Assembly: GCA_003216375.1 (NCBI GenBank)
Contig: QCIZ01000003.1
Span: forward strand, 80,245-144,244
Direction of reading: 5' to 3'
Length of the DNA: 64,000 nucleotides
DNA from: Prochlorococcus sp. AG-402-O21
GTDB lineage: Bacteria > Cyanobacteriota > Cyanobacteriia > PCC-6307 > Cyanobiaceae
Positions within the stretch are counted from its first letter, which is position 1, and every line of letters starts with the position of its first letter. The notes below the pieces were generated by a model, which was not told where the DNA came from, ran no database searches, and saw only the letters and a list, made by a program, of their open reading frames with translations. Positions 22,439-29,919 of the stretch are shown in pieces. The position numbers and the translations under genes are program-made.

Positions 22439-22546
22439 ATGACAGAAGTTAATTCTAAATTTCATCTTCAAGCGGTGAAAAAGATCATGAGGACTAAGAG
22501 GGTTAATATTTATAAGTTAGCTTTAGTTATGGACGTGAGGACGTAA
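22439..22546 (+). CDS. Possible 35-aa basic peptide
   Basis: ATG at 22439 to TAA at 22546, starting MTEVNSKFHLQAVKKIMRTKR. Basic and soluble. It ends four bases before the GTG of the ABC-F gene, so it could be a leader ORF for that gene. No obvious Shine-Dalgarno; weak candidate. Confidence 0.25.
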   Translation: MTEVNSKFHLQAVKKIMRTKRVNIYKLALVMDVRT

Positions 22547-22549
22547 GCC

Positions 22550-24475
22550 GTGTTGATTAGTCTTGTTAATGCTTCAACAGACTTTGGAATAAAAAACCTT
22601 TTCAAAAATTTAGACCTTCATATAAATAAAAAAGAGAGACTTGGTTTAATTGGTCCAAATGGATCTGGCAAATCAACACTTTTGAGAGTCATTGCAGGAA
22701 TAGAACCTTTGATGGAAGGAGAAAGGAGATGTTTATCATCTTTGCGGATATCTTTAGTTGGGCAAGAAACAAGTTACGACAGTGAAAAAACTATTTTGGA
22801 AGAAGTTCTTGAAGGGTGTGGAGAAAAAAGAAAATTATTACTTAATTTCAGTCAGCTAAGTAGAAAAATTGCTCAAAGTCCAGAAGATGAAAGCCTTTTG
22901 AAAAAACTTGGTCAAGCTAGTGAACGTATGGATGCAGCTGGGGCATGGAATTTAGAACAACAATGCCAAGATGTTCTAAGAAGACTAGGTATAAAAGATT
23001 TAGATAAGCCAGTAAAAGATCTTTCTGGTGGTTACCGCAAAAGAGTGGGACTTGCGGCTGCACTTGTTTCTAAACCAGATGTCTTACTTCTTGATGAACC
23101 TACCAATCACCTCGATGCATCTGCAGTGGAATGGCTTCAAAATTGGTTAGACCATTATGAAGGCGCTCTTGTCTTGATAACTCACGATAGATATGTTCTT
23201 GATCGCATTACTACTCGGATGGTCGAAATAAATAATGGAGAAGCTCGCAAGTATTCAGGAAATTATCGCCAATTTCTTCAACAAAAAGTTGAGCAAGAAC
23301 AATCAGAGATATCTACAAAGAAAAAATTTCAGGGTGTTTTAAGAAAGGAATTAGCTTGGTTAAGACAAGGTCCCAAAGCAAGAAGTACAAAACAAAAAGC
23401 ACGTATTCAAAGGATTGCTGAAATGCAAGCGAAACCTAAAAATCACGTCAAAGCTAAATTAGAAATGAATTCATTGAGTAGAAGAATTGGAAAAATCGCA
23501 ATTGAAGCTGAAGGTGTAGGACTCTCTTTAAATAATAAAGAGAATAATTTGGATCTTTTACATGAGTTCACTTATAGCTTTAGTCCGGAGGATCGAGTAG
23601 GTATTATTGGCCCAAATGGAAGTGGTAAATCGACTCTTTTAGATCTAATTGCAGGTAAAAGATTGCCTACTAGTGGAAAAATAAAACTTGGAGAAACCGT
23701 TCATATTGGCTATCTCGATCAACATACAAATGATTTAAATCAAGGGAGTGGCCTAAAGCGTAAAGTTATCGAATTCGTGGAAGAAGCTGCATTACGAATT
23801 GATCATGGAGGAAAACAAATTACCGCATCACAACTCTTAGAAAAATTCCTATTTCCACCCAGTCAGCAACATAGTCCTCTACTTAAACTTTCAGGAGGAG
23901 AAAAAAGAAGACTTGCTCTCTGTAAAATGCTCATACAAGCTCCCAATGTATTGTTGCTTGATGAGCCTACAAATGATTTAGATATTCAAACACTAAGCGT
24001 GCTAGAGGATTTTCTTGAGGACTTCAAAGGTTGTGTCGTAGTGGTATCGCATGATAGATATTTTCTTGATCGAACTATTGATCGAATTTTTAATTTTGAA
24101 AATGGTCACTTACGAAGATATGAAGGTAATTACTCTCGATTTCTGGAACAAAAAATATTAGAGGAGCGAAATAATGAAACCAAAGGACGGGATCAGATAG
24201 TTAATAAATCGCAAAACAAGCGTGGATCAGAAATAAAACCAAGTCCTCAAAATAATATGAGAAAATTGAGTTTTAAAGAAGCTAGAGAATTAAAAGAACT
24301 TGATCTGAAACTACCTATGTTAGAAAAACAGAAAATATATTTAGAAAAAAAAATAACTGATAGCGATGTAGACATTAGTGAAATTAGTCATCAATTAGCT
24401 GAGCTTATTGAATCTATTCAAGAACATGAGGATAGATGGATTGAGCTAAGCGAGTGGTCTGAGTCAGCCAAATAA
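22550..24475 (+). CDS. uup: ABC-F ATPase (Uup type)
   Basis: 641 residues from GTG (GAGG about nine bases upstream). Two ABC cassettes without membrane domains: Walker A GPNGSGKST twice (near residues 38 and 357), signatures LSGGYRKRVGLAAAL and LSGGEKRRLALCKML, Walker B LLLDEPTNHLDA and LLLDEPTNDLDI. The linker between them is Lys/Arg-rich. The C-terminal ~70 residues form a predicted coiled coil (LSFKEARELKELDLKLPMLEKQ), the Uup C-terminal domain. ABC-F proteins act on the ribosome (Uup also affects DNA transactions). Confidence 0.85.
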   Translation: MLISLVNASTDFGIKNLFKNLDLHINKKERLGLIGPNGSGKSTLLRVIAGIEPLMEGERRCLSSLRISLVGQETSYDSEKTILEEVLEGCGEKRKLLLNFSQLSRKIAQSPEDESLLKKLGQASERMDAAGAWNLEQQCQDVLRRLGIKDLDKPVKDLSGGYRKRVGLAAALVSKPDVLLLDEPTNHLDASAVEWLQNWLDHYEGALVLITHDRYVLDRITTRMVEINNGEARKYSGNYRQFLQQKVEQEQSEISTKKKFQGVLRKELAWLRQGPKARSTKQKARIQRIAEMQAKPKNHVKAKLEMNSLSRRIGKIAIEAEGVGLSLNNKENNLDLLHEFTYSFSPEDRVGIIGPNGSGKSTLLDLIAGKRLPTSGKIKLGETVHIGYLDQHTNDLNQGSGLKRKVIEFVEEAALRIDHGGKQITASQLLEKFLFPPSQQHSPLLKLSGGEKRRLALCKMLIQAPNVLLLDEPTNDLDIQTLSVLEDFLEDFKGCVVVVSHDRYFLDRTIDRIFNFENGHLRRYEGNYSRFLEQKILEERNNETKGRDQIVNKSQNKRGSEIKPSPQNNMRKLSFKEARELKELDLKLPMLEKQKIYLEKKITDSDVDISEISHQLAELIESIQEHEDRWIELSEWSESAK

Positions 24476-24523
24476 CAACGTAATTCTTCTTGTGACGTAG
24501 AAAAACAGATAGATACCAAATCA

Positions 24524-24551
24524 TTAACATTGATATTTTTGAGTGTAAATA
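24524..24551 (+). promoter_or_regulatory. Candidate promoter for the copy-2 leader
   Basis: TTAACA (24524-24529), a 16-bp spacer and TAAATA (24546-24551). It is weaker than the copy-1 promoter but sits at the same distance before the first leader hairpin. Confidence 0.4.
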
Positions 24552-24559
24552 TTCTCGAA

Positions 24560-24657
24560 AGTAGTTCTCACTACTCAATTATCCTAACTGCTTCGTAGAC
24601 CGCCGTTTGACTCAATCTAAAGGAGAGGGGCTTGAGAGCTTTCAAGGAGATTGGACC
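24560..24657 (+). ncRNA. Structured 5' leader, copy 2 of the duplicated leader/micro-ORF unit
   Basis: Hairpin AGTAGT-TCTC-ACTACT lies at 24560-24575. Relative to copy 1 (GTAGC/GCTAC) the closing C-G pair is changed to T-A, which keeps pairing. The conserved block 24595-24615 follows, then stem CTCAA (24611-24615)/TTGAG (24632-24636). AAGGAGA is at 24644-24650. CAATCT (24613-24618) can pair with AGATTG (24648-24653), which would hide the Shine-Dalgarno and break the CTCAA stem: a possible two-state switch. Confidence 0.6.
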
Positions 24658-24759
24658 ATTGTCAAAATGTATTTCAATAGAAGATCTTTTGTGTGTTGTA
24701 ATTCTGTTTCAAAGTTTCAAATAAATCTCACTCCTCAGAGATTCAACTATTCAAGATAA
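24658..24759 (+). CDS. Micro-protein, copy 2, with possible ATT start
   Basis: Homologous to the copy-1 micro-protein. The internal ATG at 24667 gives 30 residues (MYFNRRSFVCCNSVSKF start, LTPQRFNYSR end). Codon-by-codon alignment places ATT at 24658 opposite the ATG of copy 1 (ATG GTA AAT ATG versus ATT GTC AAA ATG), and ATT is seven bases after AAGGAGA, whereas the ATG is sixteen away. AUU is a rare but real start codon. If it is not used here, translation begins at 24667. The Tyr-Arg-Gly of the DUF4278-like motif is degenerate in this copy. Confidence 0.5.
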   Translation: MVKMYFNRRSFVCCNSVSKFQINLTPQRFNYSR

Positions 24760-25058
24760 TTTCTTGCTTCTAATAATTTAATGCATCTCAATGAATTCAT
24801 ATTTTAAGAATAAGGTTATATTATTTTTATGCCTATTAAAGATTGCTGAATTAGTGAATTGGTTGAGTGATATGGTTATAAAATTTTAAATGGCTTATTT
24901 TCGTAGTTATTAATACAATCTGTAAAAGATTACGGTCTTCTTTAGGTCATTAGCTTTTGTGCTGCGGCATAGCAAATTTCTTACAAGAATTCTAATATTT
25001 TAAAAAACTTGTTATGTGCAACTTATAACTATAATAAGTTTATGTAGGCAAATGAATT

Positions 25059-25226
25059 GTGAAGTTGATTAAATGGCATAAATCATTTATTGAACGTGCT
25101 CAAAAAGAAATGGGGATATCAAGCTATGCCCTTTATTGGTTTGGCTTCCTTGAGGGTGCTTTAGTTATGTGGTTACTTATGAAAGTTATTTCTGCTTTAT
25201 GGATTAAATCTGAGTTTCCCTTTTAA
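25059..25226 (+). CDS. Small one-helix membrane protein (55 aa)
   Basis: GTG at 25059 to TAA at 25226. The start MKLIKWHKSFIERAQKEMG is a basic amphipathic stretch. A hydrophobic helix follows (ALYWFGFLEGALVMWLLM), then a short tail ending SEFPF. A GTAGG lies upstream. It opens the run of tiny membrane proteins at 25-33 kb. The 24760-25058 interval before it holds nothing identifiable. Confidence 0.45.
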   Translation: MKLIKWHKSFIERAQKEMGISSYALYWFGFLEGALVMWLLMKVISALWIKSEFPF

Positions 25227-25250
25227 TAAAAATTTCTTTATATGTGAATT

Positions 25251-25436
25251 ATGGAGTTTCTAAAAAAAATACCCCCAAGTATTTATTTGATCTTTTCTTT
25301 GATTTTAATAACAACAGCTATTGCAGTTCTTTTTTTAGGGAAATTTATTTTTGCCATAATATCTTTGATAATAGGACTTATTTCATTAATAGCTTGGACT
25401 TTTTTTGGATTATTTGAAGAAACTAAAAATACATAG
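25251..25436 (+). CDS. Small two-helix membrane protein (61 aa)
   Basis: MEFLKKIPPSIYLIF start, then two hydrophobic segments (about 10-30 and 33-52) separated by a very short Gly turn, and an acidic/polar tail EETKNT. No family is recognised. 24 bp after the preceding 55-aa gene. Confidence 0.5.
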   Translation: MEFLKKIPPSIYLIFSLILITTAIAVLFLGKFIFAIISLIIGLISLIAWTFFGLFEETKNT

Positions 25437-25566
25437 ATGCTTTAGGAACCTTTGATGTGAGGATATAGCTAGTACCAAATTCTCACAATTTCAGTATCCA
25501 CAAAGTGCTTGTTTTTCTTTTGAATGAATTTATTGTGTATGGAAATAGATTATTTTTAATTTAATA

Positions 25567-25773
25567 ATGGCTATTGATCCAGAAGTGATTTCTCCATCAA
25601 GTAAAAAAGGGAGTAGAGCAGGTCGATATTTCCCTAAATGGGCAATTTATAGCTCTACCGGGGTTGGAGTTTTGCTTCTGATTGGTTTAATTAAAACTCT
25701 TCTTCCATTAATAGGAATGGCTTTTTTATTGGCTTTCATATGGTCGCAATCAACAACCAACCGAAGATACTAA
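25567..25773 (+). CDS. Small single-helix membrane protein (68 aa)
   Basis: A polar Ser/Lys/Arg-rich N-terminus (PSSKKGSRAGRYFPKW) precedes a long hydrophobic region at about residues 30-58 and a short tail. The size and layout resemble other picocyanobacterial thylakoid micro-proteins, but there is no recognised family. Confidence 0.55.
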   Translation: MAIDPEVISPSSKKGSRAGRYFPKWAIYSSTGVGVLLLIGLIKTLLPLIGMAFLLAFIWSQSTTNRRY

Positions 25774-25821
25774 GAATTCTGTTCGCCAATAATTAAGGTC
25801 TTTCTTTAGATGACTTTTAAG

Positions 25822-25974
25822 TTATCTCCCAACAATGAAATGGTGAACAGAGGGAACCGTTCTGTAGAGAATGTAAATGATAAGAAGTAATAAATTTCCT
25901 CCAACAACCGCAGCACCTGCAGCAAAATTTCCTTCTTTAGTGGTGTAATCCCACTTTGGCTCGTTATCTGTCAT
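25822..25974 (-). CDS. Small single-helix membrane protein (50 aa)
   Basis: ATG at 25974. The start MTDNEPKWDYTTKEGNFAAG is acidic and polar. One helix follows (GNLLLLIIYILYRTV), then a tail with two His (PSVHHFIVGR). The predicted topology is N-terminus outside the positive side and a basic C-terminus. Not recognised. Weak similarity in size to small photosystem subunits is not evidence of function. Confidence 0.5.
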   Translation of the reverse strand: MTDNEPKWDYTTKEGNFAAGAAVVGGNLLLLIIYILYRTVPSVHHFIVGR

Positions 25975-26093
25975 GGTTGAATTATTAATCACTTTATTAT
26001 TGCCAATTATCCAACGCTATCAACAAATATAACTAATAAAAGAATAAAGAAACTCCTAATTTTTTCGAAATTCAAAATCTTTTAAAGGAGAAA

Positions 26094-26138
26094 GAGATCC
26101 ATATTGAAGGTTTGAGAGTTAGAGGACCTTCAAATCTC
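26094..26138 (-). terminator. Hairpin downstream of the 107-aa membrane protein gene
   Basis: TTGAAGGT (26104-26111)/ACCTTCAA (26126-26133) with an outer GAGAT (26094-26098)/ATCTC (26134-26138). On the minus strand it is followed by a T/C-rich tract, so it may end the gene at 26169-26492. The T tail is interrupted, so a structured RNA role is also possible. Confidence 0.4.
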
Positions 26139-26168
26139 TCTCTATGACTATTTTCTTGAAATGGAAAT

Positions 26169-26492
26169 CTATGCTTCCTCTTTAGAAACCACTTCGGCAT
26201 CAACAACTTCTTTTGAATCAACAAACTCGTTTCTTTTCTTATCTATCCAATTATTAATACCAAATACAAGAGGCTTTGATCCTCGATAAATAAAAATGGC
26301 GGTGGGAAGAACACTTATTATTCCAACTGCAGGATTTTTGAATATGAGTCGTCCTGCTTTGACATTAAAAAGAATAATTAAGAGAGAAGGAATTAAGACA
26401 CTGATAATGGTCTTGATGGCTTCACTCCAACCAACTCGATAAACCCACCAAATTGAGGCTATTCCAAAAAAATATAGAACAAAATATGTCAT
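26169..26492 (-). CDS. Membrane protein, unknown (107 aa)
   Basis: Three hydrophobic segments (about 3-20, 27-45 and 55-70), a Trp-rich first loop (ASIWWVYRVGW) and a long acidic C-terminal tail (KEVVDAEVVSKEEA). The DAEVV ending is common in cyanobacterial small proteins, but I do not recognise the family. Confidence 0.5.
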   Translation of the reverse strand: MTYFVLYFFGIASIWWVYRVGWSEAIKTIISVLIPSLLIILFNVKAGRLIFKNPAVGIISVLPTAIFIYRGSKPLVFGINNWIDKKRNEFVDSKEVVDAEVVSKEEA

Positions 26493-26538
26493 AAAATATT
26501 ACTTATCAAGTAAGTCAATTATTAATATTCCAGCTATT

Positions 26539-26733
26539 CTAAGAACTTCTTTTACTCTTTGAGTTGTTCGTCTCAAGAATATAAACACTAAAAGCTATTA
26601 ATAGAGTTACCAAAATTGATGCAGCCACCCAACTTAATTGACTTGAGGTCATTCCTAAGTAAGGTCCATCAATAGGTTGCTCAGACCAAGTTCCAGGCAA
26701 GTGCCACACCTGAGGATTCGATAGAAAAACCAT
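26539..26733 (-). CDS. Small single-helix membrane protein (64 aa)
   Basis: I chose the ATG at 26733 (AAGG about eight bases upstream). The frame is open a further 17 codons but without a ribosome-binding site. MVFLSNPQVWHLPGTWSEQ is a Trp/Pro-rich soluble start. One helix follows at about 30-50 (VAASILVTLLIAFSVYIL), then a Ser/Lys tail. No family is recognised. Confidence 0.5.
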   Translation of the reverse strand: MVFLSNPQVWHLPGTWSEQPIDGPYLGMTSSQLSWVAASILVTLLIAFSVYILETNNSKSKRSS

Positions 26734-26953
26734 GCAATACCTTTCAGTTGCTTTATGAGCAAAGTTTATATTTAAAATGCACAAATGCTATGAATAATTA
26801 CTTATAGTTACTTCTCCTTGAAATTAAGATTGATGACTAATTTGATTTTTCAATATTAACGGATTTTTTTTTAATCCTTTAAAAATAATAATTACTCATG
26901 GCAAGGCTTTGAAACATAAGACATCTTTAAGTTGGATTCATTTCGAGGTCACA

Positions 26954-27043
26954 ATGTCTAGAGCTGTGAACTGGGTTTTGCTTCAGCTGGCTATGAGTTA
27001 TTACGGAGACTCATTGAAAGAGTTTCAAGTTGATAATGATTAG
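26954..27043 (+). CDS. Possible 29-aa peptide
   Basis: ATG at 26954, with GAGGT nine bases upstream (TTTCGAGGTCACA). Peptide starts MSRAVNWVLLQLAMSYYG and ends in an acidic DND. Amphipathic rather than membrane-spanning. The good ribosome-binding site is the main support. Confidence 0.4.
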   Translation: MSRAVNWVLLQLAMSYYGDSLKEFQVDND

Positions 27044-27086
27044 TTATTTATAAGTTTTCAGTATTCTTTAATTTCTCATAATTTTC

Positions 27087-27191
27087 ATGAAATTACTTAC
27101 TCAGTTCAGTATCCCTAATCCAAACAAGGCTGATCTGGCTAAAAAGACTCATAGGACTTCAAAAACACTCAAAAAAGCAGCTAAACAATAA
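27087..27191 (+). CDS. Possible 34-aa Lys-rich peptide
   Basis: ATG at 27087 to TAA at 27191. MKLLTQFSIPNPNKADLAKK start and a strongly basic end (SKTLKKAAKQ). No clear Shine-Dalgarno. The composition would suit nucleic-acid binding. Candidate only. Confidence 0.35.
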   Translation: MKLLTQFSIPNPNKADLAKKTHRTSKTLKKAAKQ

Positions 27192-27299
27192 ATGCTTGTT
27201 GAGCTTGAGAAACATTGATCACGTTATCTGATGATATCTTTGCGTGAATCACTACCTTTTTATGGTTGGAAATACTTTTAATGTTGGATTTTGAAGTAA

Positions 27300-27449
27300 A
27301 TGCATACTCAATTAATAGTAGTTTTTGTCTCAGGTTTTCTTGCATTGCTAGGAATTCGAATTTTAATTTCTAGCTTTGATAATGATGGGGATGGGATGGC
27401 TTATTCCACTAGGGATAGCTATCAATTCTCAATTTTAGAAGGTTCATGA
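27300..27449 (+). CDS. Small single-helix protein with EF-hand-like DxDxDG loop (49 aa)
   Basis: ATG at 27300. The N-terminal helix (QLIVVFVSGFLALLGIRILI) is followed by DNDGDGMAY, which fits the DxDxDG start of a calcium-binding EF-hand loop, and a polar tail. It would expose the loop on one membrane face. The motif match is short, so metal binding is a hypothesis. Confidence 0.5.
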   Translation: MHTQLIVVFVSGFLALLGIRILISSFDNDGDGMAYSTRDSYQFSILEGS

Positions 27450-27465
27450 CCTCTAACCACTAGCT

Positions 27466-27678
27466 ATGAGTTCTTCTCAAGTGTGGCCCATTGGTGTCAC
27501 GCTAAGCTATTTGTCCTGTGAGCGATTGCGATCATTGCCAGTTTGTTTGTCTCTAAAGTCTTTGGTTGCAATTCAGGCATTACTGTTTGGGCATAGCTTT
27601 ATCCCTTGCCAACTTTTGAAAGACGTGCAAGCCGAACCCGACCGTATCTTTGTATTTCTTAAAAATCACATAACTTAG
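27466..27678 (+). CDS. Doubtful 70-aa frame
   Basis: ATG at 27466 (MSSSQVWPIGVTLSYLSCE start). It has no Shine-Dalgarno, unusual residue choice with several Cys/Leu runs, and locally higher GC than neighbours. It could be coding, a decayed gene or chance. I list it because nothing else fills the 27450-27697 interval. Confidence 0.25.
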   Translation: MSSSQVWPIGVTLSYLSCERLRSLPVCLSLKSLVAIQALLFGHSFIPCQLLKDVQAEPDRIFVFLKNHIT

Positions 27679-27697
27679 TTTCAATAGTTAATGTGAA

Positions 27698-27898
27698 ATG
27701 ACATCTTCCTCTCAGGTAATTACTGAATACGGCAAGCAAAATATATTTGCTCGTGAAACTCCTCCACAATTAGTGGAAAACTATACAAGCTATCCAAAGG
27801 AAGCTGAGAAAACCAATGGACGTTGGGCAATGATTGGAATGATCAGCCTTTTAGGTGCATACGTCACAACAGGACAAATCATCCCAGGTATCTTTTGA
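27698..27898 (+). CDS. hli: High-light-inducible protein (Hli), tandem copy 1
   Basis: 66 residues. A polar N-terminus of ~34 residues precedes one chlorophyll-binding-type helix: EKTNGRWAMIGMISLLGAY, then the picocyanobacterial ending TTGQIIPGIF. The ExxNxR motif that binds chlorophyll and forms the inter-helix salt bridge is intact. Hlis associate with photosystems and protect against excess light or nutrient stress. Its TGA overlaps the TTG start of the next hli. Confidence 0.9.
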   Translation: MTSSSQVITEYGKQNIFARETPPQLVENYTSYPKEAEKTNGRWAMIGMISLLGAYVTTGQIIPGIF

Positions 27899-28059
27899 AT
27901 TCAGAATCATCCTCCAAATCTGGAAACTACATCAATGTAGTTAATGAGTTCAGCCCAGAGACCGCTGAGATATCTAATGGTCGCTGGGCAATGATTGGTA
28001 TAACTTCTCTTATTGGCGCATATGCAACAACAGGACAAATTATCCCTGGCTTTTTTTAA
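27895..28059 (+). CDS. hli: High-light-inducible protein (Hli), tandem copy 2, TTG start
   Basis: 54 residues from the TTG at 27895, which overlaps the previous hli stop (TTGA). AGG in CCCAGGTATC serves as a weak ribosome-binding site. The sequence EISNGRWAMIGITSLIGAY followed by TTGQIIPGFF keeps the ExxNxR chlorophyll-binding motif. The frame stays open upstream to 27823, but that part is a shadow of hli copy 1. Coupled expression of the pair is likely. Confidence 0.85.
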   Translation: MNSESSSKSGNYINVVNEFSPETAEISNGRWAMIGITSLIGAYATTGQIIPGFF

Positions 28060-28239
28060 AATAACCTTTAATTTAATATGCTTTTAATTTTCATCTGTTT
28101 ATAGTGCATGCATGGATAATTTATTAAATATTTTTTATCTATACGTCTATAATTTGTTGTGAACTTCTATCATTATATCTAATTTTTTTGAGTATAATGC
28201 TCTAGTTGTTTTAACATTGTATATATTTAATTATTGTAC

Positions 28240-28785
28240 CTATTTATGAGCTGGTATTAAAGGTTCTGACTTAATGCTCTTAGAGAACCCTTTACAATCT
28301 AGTTTTACTTTTTTTATTCTTTCTTCTTCCCAAATCCAGTAGACGGGATAAGCCTGTCTAGCCTTTCTTAATTGTTTGTTTGATCTTAGGCTAACAGGTG
28401 AGAATTCTTTTCTTTGATCAAACATATCATCTCTAGTTGCTTGATTCAAAACAATACTTCCTTCTTCCCCTGATTCTGATCGGTGATAAGTTCCAATTGG
28501 TATTTGCAGTGCGCCCATTGCTCTATTTAAAAAAATCACATGATGCGGCTCATCCCATTGGGGGTTAATAAGAGTAAATTTTCGGCTTCCTTTAATCACT
28601 AAATTGTGATCAACTTGATGATGATGGATGTAAAACTGCTCAAAATTGCCGTCATTAGGAGGAGATATGGCATTTTTGTGATGGATGACAACATCAGCAC
28701 CATTTGATTCATTTACGCCTGCATCAAAAAAAGATACTTGTGGTGTTTCACGAAAAACATGAATAGGAACAAAATGAAGAAGCAT
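28240..28785 (-). CDS. Cupin-like protein
   Basis: From the ATG at 28785 (GGGGG about nine bases upstream) the protein is 181 residues. FYIHHHQVDHNLVIKGSRKF and GALQIPIGTYHRSESGEEG look like the two cupin metal-binding motifs, with His residues at the expected places. It resembles the sugar-epimerase/WxcM-like end of the cupin superfamily, but no substrate can be named. It stands among hli genes, monocistronic. The C-terminal ~40 residues are basic. Confidence 0.6.
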   Translation of the reverse strand: MLLHFVPIHVFRETPQVSFFDAGVNESNGADVVIHHKNAISPPNDGNFEQFYIHHHQVDHNLVIKGSRKFTLINPQWDEPHHVIFLNRAMGALQIPIGTYHRSESGEEGSIVLNQATRDDMFDQRKEFSPVSLRSNKQLRKARQAYPVYWIWEEERIKKVKLDCKGFSKSIKSEPLIPAHK

Positions 28786-28903
28786 TTGTAAACCCCCTTT
28801 CCTACAAATCATTCATAATCGAATATAGTTAATTTATAAATCCCAGTTTTCACCTAAGCAGATATCCTTACAAAAATCATGAGCCTAGCTAATGTTTTGG
28901 AGA

Positions 28904-29608
28904 CTAAACTTGCTTAGAATCAATACTTTTTAACTCCGAAAAAGAAAATACTTGTTTATTTATTATTGAACCTTCTGAGGCTTCTTGATGTATGGATCTA
29001 GAGGATAAAACCCAAGGACCACCTTTAAATAAAGGTATAAAAGCATCTTCGTAAAAGCTTTTTCCCTTTAAATCTTTTTTTGAAATTGGATCAAGATATT
29101 GACTGGAATAACTCTTGCTTAAGTAGCCATTACCGGTATGAGTTACATCCTTAGTCAGGATGATTATTAGATTTCCATGAATATGCCTATAAACCATCGT
29201 AACAACATCGTTCTTGACCCTATATTTGTCACCTACGTTTTTTCCTCCAACTATAACTTCTGAGCCAATTTCATTTGTATCTCCAAAAGTAAAGGTGTTT
29301 TTACCATGAGTTTGCTCAAATGATCTTCTGACTCTATGAATAGCAACTTCCCAAAGTTGTGAAGAAATGGCTTTGTGTATTTTTTCGTCATCTATTCCTT
29401 TAACAGTTGCTTTTAAATCTTGTCCTAAGCAAAAGCTTCCTTCTACTTCTCTTTCGCCATCTGTCCAAGAACATCTACCTTCGTAACCTGAAAAATCTGA
29501 TTCCCACGTGTAGCGATTTTCATAGGCTGACTTAAATAAATGAGTACAATCTGTTCCTTTCATTCCCTTGGTTAGCATAAAACTCAGTTTATGACTTATT
29601 TTAGTCAA
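28904..29608 (-). CDS. DUF3386 family protein
   Basis: 234 residues. AYENRYTWESDFSGYEGRC, SQLWEVAIHRVRRSFEQTHGKNTF, VGGKNVGDKYRVKN and VYRHIHGN are the well-conserved stretches of cyanobacterial DUF3386. The family is found in photosynthetic organisms; function unknown, probably soluble. The frame continues to an ATG giving a few extra residues (MTKISHKLSFMLTKGMKG). A start at MLTKGM or MKGTD is equally possible. Confidence 0.8.
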   Translation of the reverse strand: MTKISHKLSFMLTKGMKGTDCTHLFKSAYENRYTWESDFSGYEGRCSWTDGEREVEGSFCLGQDLKATVKGIDDEKIHKAISSQLWEVAIHRVRRSFEQTHGKNTFTFGDTNEIGSEVIVGGKNVGDKYRVKNDVVTMVYRHIHGNLIIILTKDVTHTGNGYLSKSYSSQYLDPISKKDLKGKSFYEDAFIPLFKGGPWVLSSRSIHQEASEGSIINKQVFSFSELKSIDSKQV

Positions 29609-29919
29609 TTAAAGATTTTAATAAACTTATTAAAAATATATTTACGAAACACAATTATTTATAGTTATCTATAGCGATCGTTATAAGCAATAAACACAGA
29701 TAAATTACTTTCCAAGAAATAATATTTAATTGCATTTTTTTAAGGGTGTTAGTTTTGATAGTGATAGCCAAGACCATGCAAGAAATGGCTATCACGCAAA
29801 AGTTTCACCTAAGTTGAAAAACTCTTGTCAGATATTTTTAATATATTTTCCGAAAATTGTCAGATTATATGACACCTATCACAGCAAATTATTTGACTTT
29901 ATTAGCGATTAAATGATGA
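29609..29919. other. Intergenic region with a perfect 9-bp inverted repeat
   Basis: GTGATAGCC (29761-29769) and GGCTATCAC (29787-29795) form a perfect stem around a 17-base spacer. Neither strand has a T tail, so it is not a standard terminator. A 60-codon TTG-start frame at 29730-29912 covers it but looks non-coding. Confidence 0.4.

Noticed and set aside
27823..27894. N-terminal extension of the second tandem hli frame
   Set aside because: It is the +1 shadow of hli copy 1 (contains HNRTNHPRY), not an Hli sequence.
29730..29912. 60-codon TTG-start frame between DUF3386 and the 85-aa gene
   Set aside because: No Shine-Dalgarno, TTG start, atypical residue content, and it spans an inverted repeat.
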